64,000 bases of DNA from Chloroflexota bacterium (lineage in GTDB: Bacteria; Chloroflexota; Limnocylindria; Limnocylindrales; CSP1-4): assembly GCA_947475545.1 (NCBI GenBank), contig CANJLL010000004.1:124001-188000 (forward strand), given 5' to 3'. This document shows, piece after piece, positions 8,012 through 16,823 of the stretch. How positions within the stretch are numbered: the first letter of the stretch is position 1; each line of letters begins with the position of its first letter. The position numbers and the translations under genes were made by a program. Below the pieces are notes generated by a model. It did no database searches and was not told the origin of the DNA. It was given only the letters and a program-made list of their open reading frames with translations.

Positions 8012-9352
8012 GTGAACGCCGACGATGTCGTCGCCAGCATCAATCCGCAGGAGGTGGTCGACCTCGCCCTCGCCCTGGGCAACATCGACAGCCCCAGCGG
8101 GGCCGAGGGTCCCGCTGGCCAGTTCGTGTACGACTGGCTGGGGGCCAACGGCTTCAAGCCCAAGAAGTACGCGCTGATCCCCGAACGGTTCAACGTGGCC
8201 GCCACGCTCAAGGGCTCCGGCGGTGGCTACAGCCTGGTCTACAACGCCCACCTGGACACGTCGCTGGGGCCGGATGCGATCTGGTCCGCGCGCGATCCCA
8301 AGGACAAGCTCTGGCACACCGCGTGGATCGACGGTGACGACATCTGCGGCGACGGCGTCGTCAACGACAAGGGCCCCATGGCGGCCTTCCTCGTGGCGGC
8401 CAAGGCAATCCGCGACGCGGGCTTCCCGCTCAAGGGTGACCTCGTCGTCAGCTCGGTGGCCGGCGAAATCAGCCGTGAGCCGATCGACGAGTTCCAGGGT
8501 CCCACGTACCTGTCCAAGGACCTGGGCGCCCGGTTCATGGCCACCCACGGCGTGGTGGGCGACTTCGTGCTGGTCGCCGAGGGCACCGGCTTCGGCATCG
8601 TCGGCGTGGAGGCCGGCAAGGCCCAGTTCAAGGTGACTGTCTACACGGATACCCCGCGCTACTACGACGCCTATCTCCCCCGCAAGGAGGGCGAGAAGCT
8701 CAGCGAGGCGCCCAACGCCATCGTCCGGACCGCGGCGGTCATCGCCGAGTTCGAGCAGTGGGCCTATCGCTACCGCGTGGACAACACCTACGAGGGCCCG
8801 TGGGGTCGCATCGTCCCCAACGCCTCGATCAACGCGATCCGCTCCGGCTACCCGTACAACATGACCAGCACGCCGCAGATCTGCTCGTTCTACGTGAACA
8901 CGCGGATCCTGCCGGGCGCCAGCCCGTTGGACATCCGTACGGAGCTGGAGGCGCTCCTGGGTCGCGTCGGCGTCGAGGGCGAGGTGGAGCTGTTCCAGTA
9001 CCGCCCCGGCTTCGAAGTGAAGGGCGCCGAGGTGTTCATCGACACCATCAAGCGCTGCCACGCCCAGACCTTCTCGTTCCCCCCGGCCATCGTGGCCGAC
9101 GCCGTCACCTCGATGTGGCGCGACATCAACGCCTTCAATGAGTTGGGCATCCCGGCCATCTCCTATGCGCCACGGTCCGCCAGCCACTCGGCCAAGAAGA
9201 GCTTCAAGATCGCAGACCTGGTGGATGCCTCCCGCGTCTACGCCCGGATCGCTATGGACCTGTGCAACCAGGACCGACCCGCCAAGCTGCCGCTGGGTGC
9301 GCACATCAACCGCGACATCGCGGCGGCCGTCGCGGACAAGCTCAACAAGTAG
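8012..9352 (+). CDS. M20 family metallopeptidase/amidohydrolase
   Basis: A 446-residue M20-type di-zinc hydrolase (the family of dipeptidases, ArgE/DapE deacylases and N-carbamoyl amidohydrolases). Metal ligands are visible: H80-x-D82 in YNAHLDTS, D119 in VVNDKGPM, the acidic pair E152/E156 in GEISREPIDE, and a C-terminal histidine in SASHSAKK. A central lid/dimerisation domain separates the two halves of the catalytic domain, as is usual. The start is a GTG with GGAGG 6-7 nt upstream. Next to a cyclic amidohydrolase, a deacylase or decarbamoylase acting on the ring-opened product is a sensible guess: hydantoinase plus carbamoylase is the known logic of hydantoin use. The substrate remains unproven. 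Confidence 0.85.
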   Translation: MNADDVVASINPQEVVDLALALGNIDSPSGAEGPAGQFVYDWLGANGFKPKKYALIPERFNVAATLKGSGGGYSLVYNAHLDTSLGPDAIWSARDPKDKLWHTAWIDGDDICGDGVVNDKGPMAAFLVAAKAIRDAGFPLKGDLVVSSVAGEISREPIDEFQGPTYLSKDLGARFMATHGVVGDFVLVAEGTGFGIVGVEAGKAQFKVTVYTDTPRYYDAYLPRKEGEKLSEAPNAIVRTAAVIAEFEQWAYRYRVDNTYEGPWGRIVPNASINAIRSGYPYNMTSTPQICSFYVNTRILPGASPLDIRTELEALLGRVGVEGEVELFQYRPGFEVKGAEVFIDTIKRCHAQTFSFPPAIVADAVTSMWRDINAFNELGIPAISYAPRSASHSAKKSFKIADLVDASRVYARIAMDLCNQDRPAKLPLGAHINRDIAAAVADKLNK

Positions 9353-9413
9353 GCAACACGGCGCCGCCGGCCCACCAGCGGCGCCGCCCCACCACCACCC
9401 AGCGAGGTACCGA

Positions 9414-10415
9414 ATGACCCTCAAGCTCGGCTACAAGGCGTCGGCCGAACAGTTCCCGCCCAAGCGCCTGCTTGACCTGGCCGTCGAGGCCGAGAACGCC
9501 GGCTTCGATTCCGTCTGGACCAGCGACCACTTCCAGCCCTGGCGCCACACCGACGGCCATGCGCCCAACGCGCTGGTCTGGCTGGGCGCGGCCGCGGCGG
9601 CCACGAAGAAGGTCACGCTGGGCACCAGCGTCCTGACCCCGTCCTTCCGCTACAACCCCGCCATCGTGGCGCAGGCCTTCGCCACCCTGGGCTGCCTGGC
9701 GGAGGGCCGGGTGATCCTGGGCGTGGGCACCGGCGAGTCGATGAACGAGGTCCCGGTCGGCGTCACCTGGCCGGACCAGAGCGAGCGCTTCGCGCGACTG
9801 CGCGAGAGCATCACGCTCATCAAGCAGCTCTTCCGCGAGGAGTTCGTCTCCTTCGAGGGCGACTACTTCCACACCCACAACGCCACGATCTATGACCGCC
9901 CCGTCAACGAGGTCCCGGTCTACATCGCGGCCTCCGGCCCGGCGGCCGCCCGCCTCGCGGGCCGGGTCGGCGAGGGCTTCATCTGCACGTCGGGCAAGGG
10001 CGCTGAGCTGTACACGCAGACGCTCCTCCCCGCCGTCGTGGAGGGGGCCGAGAAGGCCGGCCGCGACCCGAACGCCATCGGGCGGATGATCGAGATGAAA
10101 GTGTCCTTCGATCCCGACCACGCCAAGGCGATGGAGGCCACCAAGATCTGGGCGGCCCTCGCGCTCCCCGGCGACGTGAAGATGGGCGTCGAGGACCCGC
10201 GCGAGATGGAGCGGCTGGCGATCCAGGCCGAGCCGTACGCCCACAAGCGCTGGCTGGTCTCGTCGGATCCCGAGGAGCACGTCGAGCAGATCGCCGCCTA
10301 CATCGGCTACGGGTTCGACCACCTCGTCTTCCACTTCCCGACCAACGAGCAGGAGGAGGCCGTGGCCCGCTACGGCCGCGAGATCCTGCCCCGGCTGCGC
10401 CAGCGCTTCGGCTAG
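9414..10415 (+). CDS. fgd: F420-dependent glucose-6-phosphate dehydrogenase
   Basis: A 333-residue LLM-fold enzyme that matches mycobacterial FGD closely from the first residues (LKLGYKASAEQF) through TSVLTPSFRYNPAIVAQAF to KRWLVSSDPEEHVEQ. The catalytic residues known from M. tuberculosis Fgd1 (Asp39, His40, Trp44, Glu109) appear here, shifted by one, as D38, H39, W43 in SDHFQPWRH and E108 in GVGTGES. A phosphate-binding Lys is present in TSGKG (K195). It oxidises glucose-6-phosphate to 6-phosphogluconolactone and reduces F420 to F420H2. As last gene of the plus-strand run it would supply F420H2 to the LLM enzyme at 4678. I chose the ATG at 9414; the upstream frame overlaps the M20 gene. Confidence 0.85.
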   Translation: MTLKLGYKASAEQFPPKRLLDLAVEAENAGFDSVWTSDHFQPWRHTDGHAPNALVWLGAAAAATKKVTLGTSVLTPSFRYNPAIVAQAFATLGCLAEGRVILGVGTGESMNEVPVGVTWPDQSERFARLRESITLIKQLFREEFVSFEGDYFHTHNATIYDRPVNEVPVYIAASGPAAARLAGRVGEGFICTSGKGAELYTQTLLPAVVEGAEKAGRDPNAIGRMIEMKVSFDPDHAKAMEATKIWAALALPGDVKMGVEDPREMERLAIQAEPYAHKRWLVSSDPEEHVEQIAAYIGYGFDHLVFHFPTNEQEEAVARYGREILPRLRQRFG

Positions 10416-10471
10416 ACCGCCCAGGGGGAGGGGTGCTGCACGCCTCTCCCCAATTCCCTCCCCGTGCTCAC

Positions 10472-10501
10472 AACGGCGCGGCCCCCCGGGGTCGCGCCGT
10501 T
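10472..10501. terminator. Convergent bidirectional terminator
   Basis: A hairpin (AACGGCGCG pairing with CGCGCCGTT, core CCC/GGG) lies between the converging fgd and DUF1501 genes, with short T-tracts on both sides of the stem. The position suits termination from both strands. Confidence 0.65.
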
Positions 10502-10510
10502 TCGATTCCG

Positions 10511-11851
10511 CTAGATGATCCCCGCGATGGGTGACGGGTGGCCCGCCAGCACGTCGGCGGCCGGGACCCCGAACCACGACTCGGCGATCGTGGCGTAGTA
10601 GTCGAGCATGCTCACCGTGGCGACCAGGTCCTTGTCGGCGTCCAGCGTGGCGAGGCTGGGGTACGTGCCGTACAGGCCGGCGGCGACGGGCCCGGCGAGG
10701 AAGGCAAACGACGCCGCGCCGTGATCCAGCCCGTTCGAGGCGTTGTCCGGGACGCGCCGCCCGAACTCGCTGGTGGTCGCGATCAGGACCCGGTCCGCGA
10801 TCCCGCGCGCGGCGAGGTCGGCCCGGAAGGCGGCCAGGGCGTCGTCCAGCTCCGTCATCAGGGCGGCGTGCCGCGCCAGGTGGTCCTCGTGGCTGTCGAA
10901 GTCGCCGTGGAACGGCACGTGGACGATCCGGATGCCGTTGTCCTGGGCCAGCATCCGCGCGGCCAGCAGCAGCTGGGCACCCAGCTCCGTCTCGGGATAG
11001 CCGGTGGCAGCCGCGGGCAGCCCGCCGGCCAGCTGGCTGAATCGGTAGGCATACGCCGCGCCGTTGCGGGCCGAGCAGAACGGGACGGGCTCGCTGGGGT
11101 CGTACTCCGCCATCTCGCGCCAGGCCGCCGTCCATGCCGTGGCGGCATCCAGCCCGGCCGGGGCCGGGAACGAGCCGTCACCATATGGGTCCATCGACAG
11201 GGTCACGACCCGCTCGCTGATCAGCGCCGGCGAGGGCCCGTAGCCCAGCGAGACGCCGGCCGCAGCGGCCGTTGGGTCGCCCACGTGGTCCGCGAGCCGC
11301 CCCAGGAAGCCGGTCAGCGTCTGGTGGACGCTGTCCACGTCGCCGGACCACCAGCGGCGGAGCATCTCAAAGTGGGACAGGTCCGGCTTCGTGATCCCCA
11401 CGCCCTGGACGATGGCGGCCCCGGCGGCGTACAGCCCCGGCAGGCCGGGGTGGAGTCCCACGCCCGGCGTGATGGCCAGCACCGACGCCGGGTCGAGCGC
11501 GGTCCGGGGCCGCAGCTGCCGGTAGCGCGCGTCGTCGATGGGCGGGACCATCGAGAGGCCGTCGTTCCCCCCGGCCATGTCGATGACCACCAGCCGGCGC
11601 GCGGCCAGGTCCCGCACGGGGCGGATGCGCGGCGCCGTGAGCCACGTCGAGAGCGGCGGCGGGGTGGACGCCGGTCCTGGCGTTGCCGACCCGAGGGCGA
11701 TGGCGGCGCTGGGGACCGCCGACGCCCGCGACGCCGTGCCAGACAGGAGGTTGACCAGGGCGGCGCCACCGGCCGCGGCCGCGCTACCCGCCACCAGACC
11801 CATGCCCAGGAACTGGCGGCGTGTCACGAGCCGGATCGACGGGCCCTTCAT
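10511..11851 (-). CDS. DUF1501 family secreted protein (Tat signal)
   Basis: A 446-residue protein of the DUF1501 family. The N-terminus carries a twin-arginine signal (TRRQFLGMGLVAGSAAAAGG, residues about 10-30), so it is probably exported folded. Family hallmarks are RLVVIDMAGGNDGLSMVPP after the signal, the central VGLHPGLPGLYAAGAAIVQGVG, and late HVPFHGDFDSHEDH and TTSEFGRRV motifs. The fold resembles sulfatase/alkaline phosphatase-type metal-dependent hydrolases, and the C-terminal HGAASFAFL element fits that. The true start is at 11851, giving a 4-nt overlap (11848-11851) with the DUF1800 gene upstream. DUF1800/DUF1501 pairs are widespread; no biochemical function is established. Confidence 0.85.
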   Translation of the reverse strand: MKGPSIRLVTRRQFLGMGLVAGSAAAAGGAALVNLLSGTASRASAVPSAAIALGSATPGPASTPPPLSTWLTAPRIRPVRDLAARRLVVIDMAGGNDGLSMVPPIDDARYRQLRPRTALDPASVLAITPGVGLHPGLPGLYAAGAAIVQGVGITKPDLSHFEMLRRWWSGDVDSVHQTLTGFLGRLADHVGDPTAAAAGVSLGYGPSPALISERVVTLSMDPYGDGSFPAPAGLDAATAWTAAWREMAEYDPSEPVPFCSARNGAAYAYRFSQLAGGLPAAATGYPETELGAQLLLAARMLAQDNGIRIVHVPFHGDFDSHEDHLARHAALMTELDDALAAFRADLAARGIADRVLIATTSEFGRRVPDNASNGLDHGAASFAFLAGPVAAGLYGTYPSLATLDADKDLVATVSMLDYYATIAESWFGVPAADVLAGHPSPIAGII

Positions 11852-13065
11852 GCGAGCGCAAACTCGGGCGAGGCCACCGCCAGGCCCAGGATCGTCGAGG
11901 CGCGACGCTGCGCGTTGCCGACGCCGCCGGCCGCGCCCCGCAGCGCCGCCACGGTGCGATCGCTGACTTCGAACAGCGAGCAGCGTTCCAGGGTGGCCGC
12001 CACCGGATCCTTTGCGCCGGCCACCGCCTCGATCGCCGGCGCCTTCGCGGCGACCGCGTCCCGGGCCAGCGCGAGGCTGGGCGCCAGCCAGCCCATCCCC
12101 GTCGGCCAGCCGGCGACGCTGGGCGGCCGGAAGGGGACCTGGCCGGCGGCAATCAGGTAGCGCGTCGCGGCCGCCGGGTTGGACAGCCCGAACGCGCCCA
12201 TCGCCCCCATGACCCACTCGACCGGGTAGCGCGGCCGGTTCAGGCGCGCCGTCGGGAAGGTCGGGTCTGCCAGGATCGCGGTGACCAGCGGTTTGATCTC
12301 GAGGTTGGCCGCCCGGAAGAGCGTTGCCAGCTTCGCTCGGCGCTCGGGCGTCGGCGGCTCCCCCGCGAGATAGGCGTGCAGCTTGCCGGCGATCCAGGGC
12401 GCGCAGTCCGGGTGATCGCACACGGCGTCGACCACCTCCGTTGATGATGAAACCTGGCGACCCAGGAACATGACCGAGTGCCGCGGCCCATTGGCCGGCA
12501 CAAACCGGGCCGTCCCGGTGAGCCGGTCCAGCCGCCAGCCCGAGAGCGCGTAGGCCCCGGCCGTGACATCGGCCTCGGTGTAGCCGCCCCGGCCCAGCCC
12601 GAACAGCTCCATCAGCTCGCGGGCGTAGTTCTCGTTGGGGGCGGCCGCCGTGGACCGGCCCCCGTCCAGGTACCAGAGCATCGCCGGGTCGACGGTGACC
12701 GCCTGGAGCAGCGCCCGGAAGCTGCCGAGGGCATGCGTGCGAAGGAGCAGGTGCTGCTGCCACATGACGCCCCAGTCGTTCACCTTCGCCCGGCTCGACG
12801 TGAGGTGGCCGTGCCAGAACCAGGTCAGCTTCTCGGCCAGGCCGGCGTTTGGATCGGCCATGCGGGCCAGCCACCAGGTGACCGGCGCGGCGCCCTTCAG
12901 GGTCAGGTCCGGGGCGGCAGGCAAGGGCGACGGCGTGGCGGACAGGATGGCCGCAACGGCGGCGTCGAAGGTCGGGGCAGCGGCCGACGCTGCGACCTGC
13001 CCCGGGAATGGCCCGAAGGTGGCCCGGCGAAGGAGGTGGGCGGCGAGGACGCGATCAACTGCCAT
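11848..13065 (-). CDS. DUF1800 family protein
   Basis: A 405-residue DUF1800 protein, recognisable by the N-terminal HLLRRATFGPFPG and the sequence KLTWFWHGHLTSS, followed by ENYARELMELFGLG with RGGYTEADV. These are the most conserved blocks of the family. It is the first gene of a two-gene operon and overlaps the DUF1501 start by 4 nt, so the two are co-translated. No clear signal peptide is present on this start, unlike its Tat-bearing partner. The pair is probably envelope-associated, but the family's function is unknown. About 90 nt separates its start from the ThDP enzyme's stop at 13156, also on the minus strand. Confidence 0.85.
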   Translation of the reverse strand: MAVDRVLAAHLLRRATFGPFPGQVAASAAAPTFDAAVAAILSATPSPLPAAPDLTLKGAAPVTWWLARMADPNAGLAEKLTWFWHGHLTSSRAKVNDWGVMWQQHLLLRTHALGSFRALLQAVTVDPAMLWYLDGGRSTAAAPNENYARELMELFGLGRGGYTEADVTAGAYALSGWRLDRLTGTARFVPANGPRHSVMFLGRQVSSSTEVVDAVCDHPDCAPWIAGKLHAYLAGEPPTPERRAKLATLFRAANLEIKPLVTAILADPTFPTARLNRPRYPVEWVMGAMGAFGLSNPAAATRYLIAAGQVPFRPPSVAGWPTGMGWLAPSLALARDAVAAKAPAIEAVAGAKDPVAATLERCSLFEVSDRTVAALRGAAGGVGNAQRRASTILGLAVASPEFALA

Positions 13066-13155
13066 GCCCCCATCATGGCACCCGGTGTAAGGCCCTCCGG
13101 GTTCGAATGTAAGGCGTTCGCCTGTTCGGGCCCCCCATCGGCCCGACGGGCCGGG

Positions 13156-14853
13156 TCAGTGCGGCGTGGTGCGCACGTCGAGCGTGACGGGCTCCCCGCC
13201 CTTGACGCGGGCGACGGCTCGCTTGAGCGCGGGCCGCAGCTCCTCCATCGTCCTGATAGGCCCCTCGGCCGCGACACCAAGGCCGCGCGAGAGGAGGGCG
13301 TGGTCAACATCGGGCCGGTTGATCTCGATGCCCATCCCCACGTTCTCCAGCGGGCGACCACGGTGCTTGGCCACCTCGCGCTGGTGCTTCTCGTCCTGGA
13401 AGTAGCTCCGGTTGGAGTCGATCAGGGTAAGCAGCGGGAGCTCGTGGTGGGCCGCCGTCCAGAGCGACTGGGGCGTGAACATGAAGTCGCCGTCGCCCTG
13501 CAGGTTGAGCACGATGGTGCCCGTCCCCTTGAGCGCCAGAGCGGCGCCCACCGAGGCCGCCGGGCCGTGGCCCAACCCGGACCCGCCGGACTTGCCCAGG
13601 AACTGCTCCGGCCGCTGCCAGCGCAGGCCCCGGCGCGCCCAATCGCCGAAGACGCCGTTGGCGAGGATCCACTCCTCCCCGGCCACCGCGTCGGCGACCG
13701 CCTTCGCGACCCAGCCGCGATGCAGGCCGCGGTGGTCGGTCGGTGAGTTCGGGAGCTGCGGGCCGGGCGCCGCGGCCAGCTCCGCCAGCTTCGGGTCGAG
13801 GGCCCGCTTGGTGGACCCCCACCCGTCCACCAGCGCCTGGAGCGCGAGCTCCGGGTCGGCGATCAGGTCCACCCGCTCCGGCCCGGCGGATTCCGTGACC
13901 ATCCAGGAGTGGCTCATGAGCTGGCTCAGGCCGATGCTGGCGACCTTGCCGCCGGCCCAGCCGCTGTCCACGCGGCGGCTCCCGAGGTCCACCTTGCCCA
14001 TCGCAAATCCCGGGTCGCGCACCTCCACGAAGAGCAGCTGGTCGGCCGCGGCGGTGGCGGCCTGGCGCGCCTCCGTGACGTCGTGCGGGTGACCCACCGG
14101 GAAGGAGGCCCCGCCGCCCAGGTCCAGCAGGCCCGCGCCGGTCAGCTCCGCGAGCCGGACCAGGGCCGCCGAGGCGCCGGCGCGCAAGGGGCGATCCATG
14201 ATGAACACCGGCCGCTTCGCCGCGTGCAGGTCGCGCAGGATCTCTTCGATCATGGCCGGGTCCGGGGCGATGCGGGCCGGCGGCCGGCTGATCGCCGGGA
14301 TGCGGTCCAGCACGGCAGGATCCGCGTCCACCTCCTGGACGTCCACGTCGAACCCCAGGAGGGCCGGTCCGGCGGCGCCGGTCTGGGCGGCGATCAGCGC
14401 TCGCGAGACGCTGCTCAGCATGGCCCCGACGCTGGTGGGCTGCTCGTTCCAGACCGTGAAGTCCTTGACCAGGGCGCCCTGCTCGCCCACGGTGTGGATC
14501 CAGTCCGTCCACGGGCGCCGGTTGGCCGCGTCCAGCGGGCCGGTCCCCACGAAGACCAGCATGGGGATCCGGTCCACCCACGCGTTGAAGAGGGCCATGC
14601 TGGCGTGGAGCAGGCCCACCGTGTCGTGGACGGCGGCCGCCATGGGGCGGCCGGTCACGCTGGCGTAGCCGTGGGCGACCGCGACCGCGATCTCCTCGTG
14701 CATGGTCAGGATCATCTGCGGAGTCCGGCCGGGCGGGTTCACCATGGAATCGTGGAGTCCCCGCAGCGACGCCCCGGGATTGAGCGCCAGGTGCTCCACC
14801 CCCAGGGTCACCAGCCGATCGACGACGAGATCCGACCCATACCAGCCTGTCAT
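13156..14853 (-). CDS. Thiamine diphosphate-dependent enzyme (acetolactate synthase/benzoylformate decarboxylase-like)
   Basis: A 565-residue three-domain ThDP enzyme. The N-terminal PYR domain has the activating glutamate in MHEEIAVAVAHGYA (about residue 54). A central Rossmann-like domain follows (about 200-330). The C-terminal PP domain carries the cofactor motif QGDGDFMF, running on to LIDSNRSYFQDE, which is the GDG...N signature binding Mg2+ and diphosphate. Length and architecture match acetolactate synthase, benzoylformate decarboxylase and phosphonopyruvate decarboxylase relatives; I cannot choose among them. The biosynthetic ilvB role is unlikely because no small regulatory subunit (ilvN) lies next to it. 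GAGGGTGAG precedes the ATG. A decarboxylase of a 2-oxo acid in the surrounding catabolism is inferred. Confidence 0.8.
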   Translation of the reverse strand: MTGWYGSDLVVDRLVTLGVEHLALNPGASLRGLHDSMVNPPGRTPQMILTMHEEIAVAVAHGYASVTGRPMAAAVHDTVGLLHASMALFNAWVDRIPMLVFVGTGPLDAANRRPWTDWIHTVGEQGALVKDFTVWNEQPTSVGAMLSSVSRALIAAQTGAAGPALLGFDVDVQEVDADPAVLDRIPAISRPPARIAPDPAMIEEILRDLHAAKRPVFIMDRPLRAGASAALVRLAELTGAGLLDLGGGASFPVGHPHDVTEARQAATAAADQLLFVEVRDPGFAMGKVDLGSRRVDSGWAGGKVASIGLSQLMSHSWMVTESAGPERVDLIADPELALQALVDGWGSTKRALDPKLAELAAAPGPQLPNSPTDHRGLHRGWVAKAVADAVAGEEWILANGVFGDWARRGLRWQRPEQFLGKSGGSGLGHGPAASVGAALALKGTGTIVLNLQGDGDFMFTPQSLWTAAHHELPLLTLIDSNRSYFQDEKHQREVAKHRGRPLENVGMGIEINRPDVDHALLSRGLGVAAEGPIRTMEELRPALKRAVARVKGGEPVTLDVRTTPH

Positions 14854-14971
14854 CTCACCCTCACACGACGGACGCCCGGTCGCAGCGACCGTGCGCTGAG
14901 TCTACGCACGGCCGGCATCCATTGTTTACGCTCTGGGTACCCGGCCGCCCCACCCCCCAAGCGGAGCGCAC

Positions 14972-15904
14972 ATGGAACCGACCGCCATCCCCGTCTACCG
15001 TGGCATGGACCAGGCCGAGCTGGATCGCCAGTACGACCTGCGCACCGCTGCGCCCGACCACGAGGCCTGGTCGGCCCGCCGCACCGAGTGGTCGGAGCGG
15101 GCGCGGACCACGCTGCCCTGCACGATTGACGTCCGGTACGGGAGCACGGCCCGCCAGGCGATGGACATCTTCCCGGCGGCGACGCCGGGCAGCGGACCGG
15201 GGTCCGCCGGCCGCGGGACGGATGACGACCTGGCGCCGGTCGAGATCTACATCCATGGCGGGGCGTGGCGGGCCAAGAGCAAGGCCGACGTCAGCTTCAT
15301 CGCCGAGGGACTGGTCGCGGCGGGCGTCGTGTTCGTGGCGATCGACCATGACCTGATCCCGACGGTGACCCTGGACCAGGTCGTCGCCCAGGTCCGGGCG
15401 GCCGTGGCGTGGATCCACGCGAACATCGCCGGGTTCGGGGGCGACCCGGGCCGGATCCACATCTCGGGCCACTCATCCGGCGCGCACCTGACCGCCATGG
15501 CGATCGCCACGGACTGGGGCGCCCTGAGGCTGCCCGTCGACACGATCAAGGCGGCCTGCCTGACGAGCGGCATCTTCGACCTGGAGCCCGTGCGCCTCTC
15601 GGAGCGGAACGGGAAGATGGACCTGGACGACGCCGCGGTCACGCGCCTCTCGCCGCTCCACCACCTGCCGGCGCGGCCGATGCCCCTGGTCATGGCGACG
15701 GGCGGGCGGGAGACCGCCGAGTTCCCGCGCCAGACCGCCGCCTACCGGGACGCGTGGGAGGGCGCCGGCCTTGGGACCGTCACGATGGTCGCCATGCCGG
15801 ACGAGCACCATTACTCACTGGCGGTCCAGCCCGGCAACCCGGAGAGCCCGCTCTTTGCGGCCGTGCTCGCCGACATCCGCGCCATGGGAGGAAACACCAG
15901 GTGA
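14972..15904 (+). CDS. Alpha/beta hydrolase, kynurenine formamidase-like
   Basis: A 310-residue alpha/beta hydrolase of the hormone-sensitive-lipase/arylformamidase type. The oxyanion motif HGGAW is at residues 95-99 and the nucleophile Ser168 lies in ISGHSSGAH. The C-terminal histidine is in DEHHYSL. The N-terminal portion, with MDQAELDRQYDLR and a basic HEAWSARRTEWSERAR helix, resembles the lid of kynurenine formamidase-like enzymes. It probably hydrolyses a small amide or ester. It is divergent from the ThDP enzyme across 118 nt and is followed by a second hydrolase whose GTG start overlaps this stop (GTGA, 15901-15904), so the two form an operon. Confidence 0.8.
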   Translation: MEPTAIPVYRGMDQAELDRQYDLRTAAPDHEAWSARRTEWSERARTTLPCTIDVRYGSTARQAMDIFPAATPGSGPGSAGRGTDDDLAPVEIYIHGGAWRAKSKADVSFIAEGLVAAGVVFVAIDHDLIPTVTLDQVVAQVRAAVAWIHANIAGFGGDPGRIHISGHSSGAHLTAMAIATDWGALRLPVDTIKAACLTSGIFDLEPVRLSERNGKMDLDDAAVTRLSPLHHLPARPMPLVMATGGRETAEFPRQTAAYRDAWEGAGLGTVTMVAMPDEHHYSLAVQPGNPESPLFAAVLADIRAMGGNTR

Positions 15905-16755
15905 CTGACGCCGCGAGCCAGGGTTCGGCCCCGCAGGTGGGTTCCGCCCCGCAGGTGGGTTCGGCCCGCCATCCGCATATCACCGGCCCGCTCAACTGGG
16001 AGCGCGCGGGGAAGTCCGGCCCGCCGATGGCGTTCATCCACCCCAACCCCACGGACCACGACGTCTGGATCTACCAGATGGCGCATCTCTCCACGTGGAC
16101 CCGGGCGATCGGCATCGACCTGCCCGGCTACGGCCGCTCGCGGCAATGCACGCCTGGCGTGACCATGGCCGAGATCGCCGCGGCGTGCTGGGACTCCGTT
16201 GACGAGGCGGTCGGTGGCGCCGCCCCGACAATCCTGGCCGGCTGCTCGGTGGGCTTTGCGATGGTCCTCCACATGGCGCTCCTTCGGCCCGCGCAGACCA
16301 GCGCCATCATCCTGTCCGGCTGCTCGTACCGGCCCGAGGGGAAGCCGTTTGCCACGAAGCGGATCGCCCAGTACGAGGCGATCGGCGTGGAGAACCGCCG
16401 GCAGCACTTCTCCGAAGTCATCAGCCCGGCCTGGGCCGCCACGGACCTGGGCAAGTACTTCGCGGAGCTCTTCCTGGAGCGCAACGACACCGCCGACCAG
16501 GTCAGCATCATCGAGATGTTCCGCGCGCTGGGCCAGCCGGACCCGCAGGAGATCTTCGAGCCGGCGGCGCCCGTCCTGATCATCACCGGGAGTGAGGACG
16601 CCTCGCACGAGTCGTCGTTCCGGCTGCGCGACCGGATCGCCCGCTCGGAGCTGCACACCATCCAGGGCGCCGGCCACGCCTGCAACCTGGAGCAGCCCTG
16701 GGAATGGGACCGCGTGGCGCTCGAGTGGCTCCGGCGCAAGGGCGTGCTGGGGTAG
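15901..16755 (+). CDS. Alpha/beta hydrolase
   Basis: A 284-residue alpha/beta hydrolase of the meta-cleavage/haloperoxidase-like type. The strand-loop LPGYGRSRQ follows the oxyanion segment FIHPNPTDHD. The nucleophile is in LAGCSVGFAMV (G-x-S-x-G with Cys before Ser). The acid lies in ITGSEDASHE, and the C-terminal histidine in GAGHACNLEQP. The start overlaps the previous stop by 4 nt. The N-terminus holds two near-identical 18-nt repeats (15924-15941 and 15942-15959) coding SAPQVG twice, a short expansion before the folded domain. Some ring-cleavage pathways use such hydrolases on C-C bonds, but here the substrate is not known. Confidence 0.8.
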   Translation: MTDAASQGSAPQVGSAPQVGSARHPHITGPLNWERAGKSGPPMAFIHPNPTDHDVWIYQMAHLSTWTRAIGIDLPGYGRSRQCTPGVTMAEIAAACWDSVDEAVGGAAPTILAGCSVGFAMVLHMALLRPAQTSAIILSGCSYRPEGKPFATKRIAQYEAIGVENRRQHFSEVISPAWAATDLGKYFAELFLERNDTADQVSIIEMFRALGQPDPQEIFEPAAPVLIITGSEDASHESSFRLRDRIARSELHTIQGAGHACNLEQPWEWDRVALEWLRRKGVLG

Positions 16756-16823
16756 GACGGAATGGAAGGCTGGCGCTGGGCAGCCAGACGGCCAGAGTCT
16801 GGCGCCCGCCGCCGCACCCGCCG

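Noticed and set aside
13156-14853. Reading the ThDP enzyme as biosynthetic acetolactate synthase
   Set aside because: No ilvN-type small subunit or other branched-chain genes lie near, and decarboxylase relatives fit equally well.
16783-16803. GCCAGAC/TCTGGC hairpin between converging hydrolase and crotonase genes
   Set aside because: The stem is 6 bp without a T-run; not strong enough to list as a terminator.
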